NCBI GenBank assembly: GCA_027559495.1
Contig: JAMXSV010000026.1
Span: forward strand, 930,001 to 994,000
From: Aurifilum marmelostoma
Taxonomy: Eukaryota > Ascomycota > Sordariomycetes > Diaporthales > Cryphonectriaceae
Length of the DNA: 64,000 bases
Direction: 5' to 3'
Shown: positions 44,895 through 56,155 of the stretch, piece after piece
Layout of the letters: every line of letters begins with the position of its first letter
Numbering within the stretch: the first letter of the stretch is position 1
Position numbers and translations under genes: made by a program
Notes under the pieces: generated by a model
Databases searched by the model: none
The model's input: only the letters and a program-made list of their open reading frames with translations
What the model was told of the DNA's origin: nothing

Positions 44895-45971
44895 CTAGCC
44901 AAGACGAGGCCTCTTGTTCAGTCCACCACCCCCTCCCGGTGGACCCCGCGCCCGTTTCCTCTCCATCTCCTCCCGCATGATCCTCTCTGCCTCGCTCATC
45001 TTCTTGGGCTGCTCGATCTTGAACGACTTCTTCTTGACGCCGCCTGAAAGAGCATTCTTCTTGGCCTGGGCAAAGACATTCTTGGGCTGCGGCTTGGCAC
45101 CTAGAGAAACCCCCCCGGCCGGCTTCGCTGGCTCTGCAGGCCTGGCGGGCTCTGCTGCTGCATCCTTGTCGGTGTTGGCGTCATCATCATCATCTTCTTC
45201 TGTTGTTGGTGCTGCCGGCGTGCGGACGTTGGATCCTGGCGGTGTGTCCTTCTTGCTCTTCTGCTTATCGGCAGGCTTCGCGCCGAATGACAGTTTGATC
45301 TTCTCGCCGTCCTCGAGCCGGAACCCCTTCTTCTCCTTCTCTCCCCCATCATCGCCTTCTCCGCCTTCCTGCTCCCCTTCCACATCCCCCGCGCCCGCCT
45401 TGCCCTTCCTCCTCTCCTCTGCGGCCTTCTCGGCCCGCTTCTGCTGCTCCCGGATCATCCGCAACTCCCTCTCCTCGTCCCCCTTGTCCATCATCTCCTT
45501 CTTCCGGATAGCCTCGGCCCGCTTCAGCGCCTCGGGGCTGTTATCAACCCAGGCGATATGCAGGCCCTTGTCCGTCTCCTCGACGCGGCAGATGCCCTCC
45601 CGCCCCAGGTACTTTGCGTACTCTGTGAGGCTGGGCCAGCGCGTGGCGTTCATGTGCACGTGCTCCTTGTTGGCAATGTACTCCTGGTAAAAGTGGTTGA
45701 TGTGCACCGCCTTTGTGCCGTGCGAGGTGCGCAGCTGCGACAGGAAGTCGCGGTTAAACTGCGTGCTGAACTCGTTGATGGCCTTCTTGGGGTCCTCGCC
45801 CACGACGAGCATCTGCCGCACGTGCGACTCGCTCTGGACGTGCATCTTGAAGCCGTTCTCGTCGCGCATCTGGCGCTCGCAGACTTGGCAGTACCAGCGG
45901 AGACGGCCTAGGCCTTTGGACTTTTGTTGGTTCGAGACCCATTTTGTGCTGCCTACTTCGGCGCGGCCCAT
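44895..45971 (-). CDS. DNA/RNA-binding protein Kin17
   Basis: KIN17 family proteins are nuclear, associate with DNA replication and repair foci and with the spliceosome. A single exon of 358 residues, starting at the ATG at 45971 (MGRAEVGSTKWVSNQQKSKG), the invariant KIN17 start. A C2H2 zinc finger uses Cys28, Cys31, His44 and His50 (WYCQVCERQMRDENGFKMH, then SESH). The winged-helix domain follows: NEFSTQFNRDFLSQLRTSHG, HINHFYQEYIANKEHVHMNA, RWPSLTEYAKYLGREGIC, GLHIAWVDNSPEAL. The rest is charged coiled-coil and low complexity with a DDDDD run and a basic tail RARGPPGGGGGLNKRPRLG. The tandem SH3-like C-terminus of animal KIN17 is absent, as in other fungi. Confidence 0.94.
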   Translation of the reverse strand: MGRAEVGSTKWVSNQQKSKGLGRLRWYCQVCERQMRDENGFKMHVQSESHVRQMLVVGEDPKKAINEFSTQFNRDFLSQLRTSHGTKAVHINHFYQEYIANKEHVHMNATRWPSLTEYAKYLGREGICRVEETDKGLHIAWVDNSPEALKRAEAIRKKEMMDKGDEERELRMIREQQKRAEKAAEERRKGKAGAGDVEGEQEGGEGDDGGEKEKKGFRLEDGEKIKLSFGAKPADKQKSKKDTPPGSNVRTPAAPTTEEDDDDDANTDKDAAAEPARPAEPAKPAGGVSLGAKPQPKNVFAQAKKNALSGGVKKKSFKIEQPKKMSEAERIMREEMERKRARGPPGGGGGLNKRPRLG

Positions 45972-46575
45972 TTTTGGTGGTGGTGGAGGAGTTTGCGGCG
46001 GGAGGAGGAGGAGGTGGAGGAGAAAAGGGCGGACGGAGGGAGATTTTCGAAATTCGAAGCGGGGGATTCGTGTCTTGAGGAGGTTCCGTAGCAAGCTGAG
46101 TCTTGGGGCCGTGGATTTTTTTCTCGCTTGGCTGTTGATGAAGGGCGTGGGATGTCCTTCGTTGGTGGCGGAAAGTTGATGATGGAAATGCAACAAGTGC
46201 ATGCACTGAGAAGAGGGTGGGTTGGGCTGGCATGTGAAGACTAATATTTAGTGCACTGGGTTTTGCTGCACTGGGTCACTACTGTAAGATGTGGGGGCCA
46301 CTTGCGGCGTCAATGCCCGTACTTGCACGGGGGTGCTCAGCGAAGTATATCGCCGAAACACAACGACTTTTGACTTTGCAATATGGCTGTAATACAGTCT
46401 TGAAAGCATTGGAATGATATGATGTCTGTCTGCCCAAGGGGTTTTTGGACTTGCAAATCCAAGTAGCAGAATTGCCCAACTCTCTACTATATGCCAGATC
46501 TATGCTTATTCTTCTAAGTCCTTTTCTTCTCCCTTTGTTTTAATTTTTATGTCTCTTCCTGGATGTCTTCCCATT
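45972..46575. other. Intergenic region between kin17 and hom3 (tandem)
   Basis: Contains the kin17 promoter/leader (very GC-rich with GGA/GGC repeats up to about 46030) and the hom3 3' UTR, which is AT-rich near 46500-46590. Confidence 0.45.
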
Positions 46576-48597
46576 TTATTCTAAAAAGGTAAAAAGACTC
46601 GTGTGGAGTACGTTCATGGCCCTTGTTGCATCGCGGGCGTCAATGACACACGAGATGTTGATCTCACTTGCTCCTATAGCCACAGGTGTTGTTAGAGCGA
46701 GGCAAGAGACGGGGAGAGAAAAGAGAAAGAAAAAAAGCACACGGAACAAGACTCCTTGGACAGACTTACCCTGCGAGATCATCTCAATATTGACATTGTG
46801 CTCACCGAGCGTTGTGAACATCTTGCCGGCCACACCAATCATGTTCTTCATGTCCGCGCCGACCAGGCTCAGGATGGCCATCCCGTGCAGCACGCTGACA
46901 TCGCCGCACTCGGCCAGCTCCTTGGTAGCCATCTCGAACCCCTCCGTCTCGGAGCTCTGCAGGTGGATGGCCATGGACACGTGCACCTCACTCGTGGAGA
47001 TGAGGTCGACCGAGATCCTGTACTTGTCCAGGATGACAAAAACCCGTGCCACGAACCCGTGCGCGATGGACCTCTTGTTGGAGTGCACGTTGATGACCGA
47101 GATCTTGTCCTTGATGGTGACGGCTGTCGGCCGCTTGGGCGTCTTCCTCGCCAGGTTGATCTCGCTGGGCCTCGACCGCTTCAGCTCGTGGCCAGGCGCC
47201 AGCACCGGGTCCGGGACGACAATGGTGCCCGCCCCCCGCGGGTTCTTGACATTCTTGATTCGCACCGGGATCGGAGGGGTCGCCTTGATCACCTGGTCCA
47301 TGGTGAGGTGGTGGATCACCTCGGACCCGTAGAAGGTCAGCTCAGCGGCCTCGGACGGCGTGATGGACGCCAGCAGCCGCGCCGTGGGCACCTTGGTCGG
47401 GTCAGCTGTGAAGATGCCGTCGACCTCCTTCCATATCTGCAGCTCGTCCGCGCTGAGGCCGACCGCGACGAGTGCTGCGCACAGGTCGGTGTAGCCCCGT
47501 CCTACGTCGCCATCCATCAGGCTCCCAGGAACATTACCAAAGAAGCCAGTGATGACAGGGACCCGGTCCTCGCAGGCTGCGACCTTGGCCTTGAAGATGG
47601 CTGCTGCATCTCGGTAGAAGGAGGTGTCGAGCCGCACTGCGCCGTCGGTGTGCAGGGCATCGGCAAGATCAACGTATTCTGCATCTACGTTCTGTAGTCT
47701 CGGAGATTAGCTGAGCAGTTTTTATCTCTTGGTGCAGCACGTGCGTGTGTGAGAGAGAATCGATATCACGCACCCTATCTCTCAACACATAGGTCATAAA
47801 CCTGCAGCTCAGCCTCTCACCAAAGCTGACGACGCGGTCCTTGGATCTTGAGTTGATCTCGAGCTTGAAGCGTTTTGACGCCTGGATATACTCAACGAGC
47901 TCCTGGCACTCATTCTTGATATCCTGCGCTAGTGACTCCCTGAGCGCAGGATCTCGGACAGACGCCTCCGCGGCAGAGATGTGGTCGTCGCAGATGTCTT
48001 GTATGATGCTGTTGGCCTGCTCTGTCAACTCGGTCTGTGCGGCATGTTCGCCAGTCGCGAGATCAATATTCCGTAATCTCCTGAAGACCTCGAGGAGACT
48101 TTTTTTTGACGCCGCGATTTAACGATCTGTCAGCCAAAACATGTCCATGACGGTGATGGCTTTGACCAGGCTCATCGATGAGGCCACTCACCGACTTGTG
48201 GTGCCCGTGACCTTCTTTCCCGAGCTTCGTGCTGAACAGACGATGGCGACCTTGTTGTAGCTCATACTCGCCCTGCCCCCCAACGCCATGAGTCAGCACA
48301 GCTCAACTGAGGCTGGACAGCAGCAGGCCGCACCTGCGCGGCGGACCACATTACCTGACGATGTCCTCTGCTATCTGTGTATAGTACCATAAACCATCAG
48401 CTTACTGCCATCAAATAGAAAAGAGAGGGACTGCAAACAGGGTGAGGGTAGAAGCAAGTCAATGACATATCGACCACACACCGCAAGCGTACCTTTTCCG
48501 GGAATTTTCCCACACTGGTGCCACCAAATTTCTGAACCACCCAGCCATTTTGGCAGGTATTCCTCACGACAGGCTTCGTCATGACTACCTCTCCCAT
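46576..48597 (-). CDS. Aspartate kinase (Hom3)
   Basis: This enzyme catalyses the first step from aspartate to threonine, methionine and isoleucine. Exons are 48597-48493, 48374-48355, 48272-48192, 48080-47774, 47691-46770 and 46673-46576; they total 510 residues. The start may be the ATG at 48597 (MGEVVMTKP) or the one five codons later at 48582. The kinase signature VVQKFGGTSVGKFP lies at the N-terminus, and KVAIVCSARSSGKKVTGTTS (split here) is in exon 3. GERLSCRFM, ITGFFGNVPGSLMDGDVGRGYTD (shortened), DGIFTADPTKVPTARLL and ELTFYGSEVIHHLTMDQ mark the catalytic core. The C-terminal third holds two ACT domains (ISVINVHSNKR..., then LSLVGADMKNMIGVAGKMF) for threonine feedback. Exon 2 is only 20 nt. 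Phases agree throughout. Confidence 0.94.
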
Positions 48598-49489
48598 TGA
48601 GTGGTGCTGTGTATTGAAGTTTGACTCCTTTCCTTTTTCCTTTCCTTCTTCAAGAATCGACACAATGATGATACAGATCCAAAGTCCACACTTGCACTGG
48701 GAGGGTTGTGCTTTCTCCAGACGGCAACGGTCGAATGAGCTAATATGGGTTGGAAATGGCTCGCAGGAATGGAGAACCAGCTATGAGTCTTTAGAAATTC
48801 GACGTTTGACGTGAGTCAATTGGGTGGAGCAAAACACCTTCAGGTCGACAAGAGCAGTGCAAGGATTGATGAAGGAGGGGTCCAGGAGGGAAATAAGAGA
48901 TACCAAAAAAGAAAAAAAAAAAGAGGAAAAAAAGAGGTGGGATGGGGCTAATACAATAGAGTCACCCGAGTATCCTCATGAATCTCGCTATTCCTCGAGC
49001 CACTGTGACCTCACTTCCTGTCTATGCAATATGTCTCTGGCGGGTACAACAGGGCATGACACCAACAAATCACATGGTCTGGTTGACAAAATCTCTTAAT
49101 TTTTTGCAGGAGGAAATATTTCTAGAGAGAGAGAGGCAGACCATTTGCAGAAAGCTGCTTAGTTTGCAGTGTGCTTGGAGGGGCCGAGATGGCACTTGCT
49201 TTTTTTTTTTTTTTGACTAGCGGGCCCCTCTATGCCGACCCCGGAACGTGTGCCCCACCGGCCAACTCCTGCAGCAGAGGCAATCGCTGCCGAGATCGCC
49301 TTTACCGCTGAATGCAACCACTGTAGGGCCAAACTCACTATAGTACTACAGTACAACATCCTCACCGGACTGAGTGTCTTGATCCCCATCCTCACTCATC
49401 CACCAATGTTCACAACAGACCAGCCGAGATCTCTTTATGCTACTGTATGTCATCTCGATCCAAAGGAAGAATGTTGACCTCGAAGCTGT
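48598..49489. other. Intergenic region between hom3 and the P450 gene (tandem)
   Basis: Contains the hom3 promoter, a purine-rich run (about 48905-48940) and a poly-T run (49200-49214). No gene is supported. Confidence 0.45.
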
Positions 49490-51465
49490 TCATAATTTCT
49501 CGACTTTCCTTGGTGTCAGGTACACGTTCAGAGCATGTTTCTCCCACAGCAGGTATATCTTTTGCTCGCGGATCCAGTGCTGGCTGTCCTCCGCGAGCTT
49601 CAGGTCGAAGTTCCACAGCGTGCGGGCGAGAATAACGCGCATCTCGACATATGCCAAACTGTAAACAGAAAGAAGAGAGGGGAAAAAAAAGAATGATCAG
49701 TATGACTTCAACTAATGCTACCAAGTTGGACGCAATCTGGAAAGGAGCCAAGGAAAAGAAAGAAAATTCATATGAACTTACTTTCTCCCTATGCAGTTTC
49801 TCGGACCAATATGGAAAGGCTGGAATATGTCGCGATTATCCGAAGCGAATCCCGGGTCCCCAAGCCAGCGCTCTGGGTGAAATTCTTCGGGTGCGGTGAA
49901 GAACTTCTCGTTGTGGTACAGGGCGTAATGGTACTGGGACACGATAGTCTACAAGAGGACAAGGTAAGTCATGGCCAACAAGAAGATTACGAAACCCCAC
50001 CTGGCTTGCAGTCGTGTGCAGGTTGCCAGGGTTTGGGCCCAGTCACACTTACATCCTCGGCGACATAATGCCCAGCAATCGTCCAACCCCCCTTGGGCAC
50101 CGAGCGAGGCAGGCCCAGCGGCGTGGGAGGGTACATGCGCAGCGCCTCGTCCAGGCAGGCAAGGAGATACTGCAGGCTGCTGACCGAGGCAAAGTCAATC
50201 TCGTCCTCGCTCTGGAAGGCAGACCGCACCTCGGCTGTCAGCCTGGCCAGCTTGTCCGGGTTTCGTCCGAGCAGGTACGTGACGCCCGACAGCAGGGTGG
50301 CCGTGGTCTCCGGAACCCGCGACGATCAGCCCGCTGCACATGGCACGCAGCCTTTCCATGTCCATCACGATGCCGCCGTCCTCCATGTCCTGCTTACGCA
50401 GCAGACCCTCCATCAGGTCGGGCCGTGAGGCACCCAGGTCCATGCGCTTGAGGAGCTTCTCCTCCGTGAGCCTCAGATGCTCCCCCCCGCTTCTTGGCCA
50501 GGCCGCGAGGTATGAGGGCACGGACGAGAAATTGGGCCCAGGGGAAGAACCTGGATGTCTGCCCGTAGGTGCCGATCTTGATGCCTGCGAAGATCATGGA
50601 CACCCAAGGGTGGTAGTCGGACTTCTCAAGGCAGCCAAACGATTCGCCAAAGGTCAGGTCGCCAATGATATCAAACGTGGTGTAGTTATACCCTGCAGGC
50701 AGCACAACAAAAACATTAGTCAGGCAGAAACACAACAAGAAGGCTGACGCATGGCTGCTGCTTCTTTTACTATGATGGACCAGCGACTACTCACACTTGA
50801 CCATGTCAAGCTTGTTGGTCCCGCCTCGGGAGCTCTCGTGCAGCCGCTGGATCAACATATCGACGTAGCGCATGATGATGGGCTGCTGCTCCCGCATGCT
50901 CCGCTCACTGAAGCCATGTGCCACCAGCCTCCTCATCTTACCATGCTCCTCCCGCTCGGCGGAGACAATTGTCGCGGGAGCCTTCGTGGACGCCCGGTAA
51001 AAGATCTTGGCCTTCTCCATCTCGGGCTCTCCCGCCGAGCGGTGGCCCATGATGTCCCGCCAGGCCCGCTCGTCCGCGAATACAAGCTCATCCGGCGCGA
51101 TGCGCACCACGCTGCCATAGGTCCTGTGCAGATCGAGGACCTCGAAGGGGAGATGGCCCGAGAGAAGGTGGAAGCAGTAGGGTATGCGGCTCACGCGCAT
51201 GAACAAGGGACCCGGGAAGGACCGTAGTGGGTGGAAGAAGAGATTGTATAGGACCGCGTAGGCGATACAGCCTGTGATCTTCGTGAAGAGGAAGGGGGGG
51301 GGGGGGTTGTTCGGGATGTCAGCCTATTGTATTTGTAGCTTCTGGAGTGGCTTGCTGAGGACCAACGAGGGCAAGCACTGGGTAGGTCGGTCTTTGGCTT
51401 ACAGCGACAGACGCTATTGCGAACAAGTTGCCCAGACTAGGGCTGATGATGCCCAGAACAGCCAT
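49490..51465 (-). CDS. Cytochrome P450 monooxygenase, two frame breaks
   Basis: An ER-anchored heme-thiolate monooxygenase; the substrate cannot be told from sequence. Exons are 51465-51403, 51278-50795, 50692-50053, 49948-49782 and 49658-49490. The start MAVLGIISPSLGNLFAIASV forms the membrane anchor with exon 2, followed by the hinge FFHPLRSFPGP. P450 landmarks are WYNYTTFDIIGDLTFGESF, the I-helix AGSETTAT region (interrupted), the ExxR helix (LDEALRMYPPTP), FHPERW and the heme loop FQPFHIGPRNCIGRN with its Cys ligand. Exon 3 has two one-base breaks: a C run at 50482-50488 and a CCGG at 50310-50313, each with one base too many. Removing both gives 506 residues with all phases right. The pattern resembles fungal CYP65/benzoate-hydroxylase-like P450s. 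It stands alone, without cluster neighbours. It could be a young pseudogene or an assembly artefact. Confidence 0.88.
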
Positions 51466-52848
51466 AATGAACAACAGCTCCTTTTTGAGCTCTCTTCGCG
51501 TGAACGTATGATGATGACAGTGGTGGTGGTGATAACGATGACCCTTCGTGGTATCTTCCTTCAAATAGCGGAAGTAGCATTTCTCACATACATATACGTA
51601 CGTATACGAGACCTAAGGCACCCGGGATTGGCAACAAAATCCGTGAAATCCGTGGCAGTCCTCCCGTGTCCATTGTTGTTACTACCGTTGCCGCCAGCAC
51701 ATCCATTGCTTTTCTCTGCCTGGTATCATAAATTTGAAACCCTGCTTCTGCTTACTAGAAGCCTGGCACTTTGCTGGCTACTGCTAAGGCACATACATGC
51801 ATGCACGCTGTCCCGTCTTCAGCTGCTGTGGGGAGGAGGCAACAACAGAGCACGCCAGGATGTTTTTGTTCTTTCCATCAAGTATGTAATGAGTCGTTCC
51901 CTCTGTGCATGAGAAAATGGAACGTGACACGCGGTCTTCATTGATGATTCCTTGGTTCATTTTTCCCCCAGCACTTTACTTGACCTGTCGCGCGGTAAGA
52001 CGACTACGCAACCCACTTGTTTTGCAACGGCACGGCCTGTATGTTCTATGTGGTCCAAGACGGCACAGCAGTACGCCAGCGGTGTTGTCTACCAACATGT
52101 GCACGTGCAGGGCGCTGCTGCAGGTTTAATAAGAAGGGGGAGGGACTCGGAGCAACGGGGTTCGGGCAGAAGGTCGCAGGCTCAAGCCCGTATTACTCTG
52201 GGGATAAGTGAGATGGATTCCAGTGAACTTCGACGAACCAGCGTACATATAGATGTTGTACTCTGGCCCGTTCTATTCTTTTCTTTTCTTTTCTTGTCTT
52301 ATTCTTTGGAATGGGAATACTAGTAATGAAAAATGAAATGAGGAAGACCAGTCGCAGAGCTTGTGGATCGGTGGTTCACCTGGTGGAAATGTACCCGTTG
52401 ATGTGTTTCGTCAAGCACGGTTCTGCCTGTGGTCTTGTAGTGAATCGCTGTTATGTATAGCACGTCTTATACGGGACGTGTGTAGATAATGCAGGCTAAT
52501 GTCATGATAGTGGAGAGGAGTGGGAGGAAATGTTAGGAGATTTCTTTTCTCCTCTTATAACATCTGAGCTGCGATATCGTCTTAATTACTTTATTTTTTG
52601 TATGCAAGGAAAAGATTTTTGACAGGACTCGCGAAGGGGTGAGTGACTGCCCCAACACCGCACGCAGAGTGGCAAAATACTCAGGAAGCAAACCAATATG
52701 AACGGGTGTGGTGAAGCTTCGAGACGAGGTAGGATGGAATGGCCAGCGATCAGCCCAGCTGGCTTCATCCACGGACATACATCATACACCCCATGTCGCT
52801 CTTGATTTCGACAGCACAAAAGGCTGTCTGCTGTGAGGCCGATCCTCC
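51466..52848. other. Intergenic region between the P450 gene and mdl1 (tandem)
   Basis: About 1.4 kb with the P450 promoter and the mdl1 3' UTR. It has a short direct TACGTA-type patch near 51590-51605 and TTTTC repeats near 52274-52295. No gene is supported. Confidence 0.45.
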
Positions 52849-55294
52849 TCAATCCTTCTTATCCCTCACCTCTTCCTGAACCTGTTCCGTCTCGTCATCT
52901 GCTAGGTCGTCCTCAATCTCCTCTGCCTCCGTGACGTGAGGTGCATTCCTCCCCCTGACGCTGTTCAGCAGGGATCTCACCACCGCTCATCTGCCATTCC
53001 ATCAGCCTGCTGAATGCGCTCTCAGGGTTGGCGCTCAGCTCGGTGTAGCTGCCAATCTCCGCCACAGTCCCTTCGCTCGAGAGCACAATGAGGCGGTCCG
53101 ACCGCTTGATGGTAGACAAACGGTGTGCAATCGAGATAGTCGTGCTGCGGCCCTCGAGCAGCTTGGCCAGGGCAGAGTTCACAAGCGTCTCGGACTCGGC
53201 ATCCAGGGCGCTTGTCGCCTCATCGAGTATTAGAATATCCGGGTCTTTCAGTAGCGCGCGGGCAATGGCAATGCGTTGTTTCTGCCCACCGGACAGTTGG
53301 GCTCCACGAGCACCTACTTGAGTCTCAAGACCCTCGGGAAAGTCGCTGATGAAGCCACAGTTGGCTTTGCGGGCCGCCATGATAATCTCGGCTCGGGAAG
53401 CGTCTGGCCTACCATAGGCAATGTTCTCGGCGACTGTGCCAGAGAAGAGTACAGGCTCTTGTGCGACCATACCGATGCGGCGCCGCAGCGACTTGACATT
53501 CATATCCTTGATGTCTACACCGTTTATGGTGATGCTGCCCGTTGTAGGATTATAGAACCGCAGTAGCAGGGACGCCACAGTCGACTTGCCGCCGCCTGAC
53601 GGACCAACGATGCACACGTTGCTGCCGGATGGGATCTCAAAGTCGATGTTCTGGAAGATAGTCACAGCCGGTCGTGTAGGATAGGCAAAGCTGATGCCGT
53701 TGAAACGGATCGGGCCTTGGGCGGAGATGACTTTCTTGCCGACGGTAGCGGGAATAGTAGGGTGTCTGTCCTGTAGTTCGAACAAACGGGATGCAGCACC
53801 AACTCCCTTCATGAGCTCAGAGTAGAACCCAGACACGCCAAACAGGCTCGAGCCTGCAAAGACCGTGTACATCATAAAGCTTGTCAGGTCGCCCATTGTC
53901 ATTGCTCCCGATCGCACCAGGTTTCCTCCGACAATCAGCAGCGCGAGGATGGTCATGTTCCCAGCCCAGCCGGTTGATCCGAAGAAAGTAGCCGCTATTA
54001 TCGACTCTTTTCGTCCCAGATTAAAGATCTTTCGCACTTGCTTATTGTAGCGACCAATCTCCTGTATCTCGCCCGCAAAGGCCTGGCTGGTCTTGATGTT
54101 GCCCAGACGTTCCTCGGCGATCTTAGTGAGGGTTCCCAGATTCTTCTGAATCTGGCGACTGATGTTGCGAATGAAGCGTCCGTAGAAGAAGGCCCCAATG
54201 GCGATTGGTGGGAACATTAACAGTATCACAGACGTCAATTTGGGACTCAGCCAAGCCATGGCAGCGAAGCCGGTCGCACCACTGACAATCGCCCTGAGAC
54301 CATCAGAGATGTTTTGCGTGATGCTCTTGCCGACGATGACCGTATCTGAGCTGAGGCGCGAGATGAGATCGCCCACCCTGTTGGCATCAAAGAACTCGGC
54401 ATCCTGGACATATGTCCTGCGGTACAGCTGTGATCTCAACCGGGCGACAACCCGCTCGCCGACGATCCGGAGCAGTACGACACGGCCGAAGTTCGCACAG
54501 GCGCCTAGCGTCATGAACGCTGCGAATCCCATGAAGAATTGGTTCAGGGTCAGGCCGAACAGTGTGGTCTCGTCCTTGCTAGAGGTTGCAATGTCGAGGA
54601 TGCGCCCGACCGAGAAGGGAATCGACATGGTGACTGCGGACGAGAGGAGCAAGAAGACGAACGATATGCTCAGCCACTTGACCTCGGGCCTGGCAATCTT
54701 GATGAGACGCACAATCTCGGCCCAGCCGCCCTGGCTGGAGCTCTTGCCCTCCTTTGACAGCCGCGCCCTCATGTTGACCTGTGCAGCCTGCTTGGCGCGT
54801 TCGGTCTGCTTGAAGCCATGCTCATGAGCGTCATCACCCTGCTCCGGTTCTTGCTCGAGTTTCTCCTTGTTCTGCTCCTTCGCGGCGTCGTTCGCCTCCT
54901 TCACTGCAGACTCTTTCGTCGGCCGTTGCGCTTCCTGCCGCAAGACCGTGGTCGTTGACAGCGGCCGTATTGTACTGTAGGGTATTATCCCGCGCCTTCT
55001 CGTCGCCGGCCGGAATGCTTTCGTGAATACTTCGGCCACGATGCCGTTTGGAGTTGGGGATGAGCGATCCGGGACATCTCGGAACGAATAAAAAGGACGC
55101 GAAATGGTCGCGCCAGCGAGTGGTCGAGCGGAACAGAATGCCAAGGGCGAGGAAGAGGTAGTTGTCTTCAGGAGCTCTGACATCAGAGGCCGGGCTGACG
55201 CGACTCCCAGGCCAGAGCTGGAAGAACCAAAACTGCGCGGTGGGAGCAGCTGGAGCGCACCGTAGGCACGGCGCGCGGCTGCCCCCGAAACCAT
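52849..55294 (-). CDS. Mitochondrial ABC transporter Mdl1-like (ABCB10 type), C-terminal frame break
   Basis: A half-size ABC exporter of the mitochondrial inner membrane; yeast Mdl1 exports peptides from the matrix. A single exon starting at the ATG 55294. A Ser/Arg-rich targeting region of about 110 residues is followed by a charged linker, the six-helix transmembrane domain (about 190-480) and the nucleotide-binding domain. The last has Walker A GPSGGGKST (about 564-572), Q-loop VAQEPVLFSGTVAENIAYG, signature LSGGQKQRIAIARAL, Walker B ILILDEATSALD and the switch His in SIAHRLSTIK. As written the frame stops at 52913 after a basic, Cys-containing tail. A G run at 52951-52955 (minus strand) appears one base too long. 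The other frame supplies an acidic tail (TEAEEIEDDLADDETEQVQE) ending at 52849 and a total of 814 residues. Confidence 0.92.
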
Positions 55295-56155
55295 TATGAT
55301 GGAATGGTTAGAACAGAAGAGATAGAAGAACTACCTGTTGATAGGCGTGAATATCTGGTACATCATGGTCACCGATTATCGAGTCAACGAGGTGTTCATA
55401 AGTATGCGCAGCAAAGATGAAGTCGGAGAATTGGCGCCGCTTTCAAGACTTGAGGGCCGAAAGTTCGTCATCGAAGCTGGTGGATCTGTTTTCAGCCGCT
55501 AGCGGCCTCAGTGCAAGGGCCCAGGGGCTGACTCCACTAACAGTGGCACTCATTCTCGCTGATCATACCTTGCATTAGTAGGTCTCAGCGGATCATCACC
55601 AAAGCACGAGGGTAAATATGTGAGATCGGGAGCCTATCTCGAGCAGGATCTCGTCAAGGAATACGTTTTTTTTCCTTCTCTTTTGGTGGACATAATCGTC
55701 TGGACATTCTCCTAGAGGGAGACAATTGAATTGAGGTATTTGCAATATTCACTATCTTGAAACCCAACTTTTTTTTTCTTTTCTTTTTTAACCTGATAGC
55801 GCTCAAGATCAAGTCAAAGATAGTATTGCAGATGTATCTCGCCGCAGTACATCGGCATCACCTTCGCTTTTGGCCGAGACAGACTTGTTCCATTCATAGT
55901 ACACACATTGCTGTCAAAATTCTGGTCGAAGAACCGAACCGATTTTCATCTGCTAGGAGGTTACAGGAATGTACTTAGCAGCAATTAGAAGATGTGACTC
56001 GTGCGATGAGATTAGAGGAAAGAACAATCCGACTATTATCTTAGCACTGTCGGCAATCGAATTTGGTTCCACGCGGTCACGATCACGCCCTCTCGAAAAG
56101 TGGCAGGTTCCAAGTGCCGTCTCATGCCCACATGCTGCATGTGGCACCACCTGTA
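55295..56155. other. Intergenic region between mdl1 and rtt103 (tandem)
   Basis: Contains the mdl1 promoter and the rtt103 3' UTR. T/C runs lie near 55667-55682 and 55769-55790. No gene is supported. Confidence 0.45.

Noticed and set aside
46756..47697. Plus-strand ORF of 313 codons opposite aspartokinase
   Set aside because: Antisense shadow of exon 5 of HOM3, which has clear conserved motifs.
52130..52200. Sequence resembling a tRNA T-arm (GGTCGCAGGCTCAAGCCC)
   Set aside because: The stem does not pair properly and no A-box or acceptor stem is found upstream.
49490..55294. Possible secondary-metabolite cluster (P450 next to an ABC transporter)
   Set aside because: The transporter is the mitochondrial Mdl1 type with a targeting peptide, and no synthase or pathway regulator gene is nearby.
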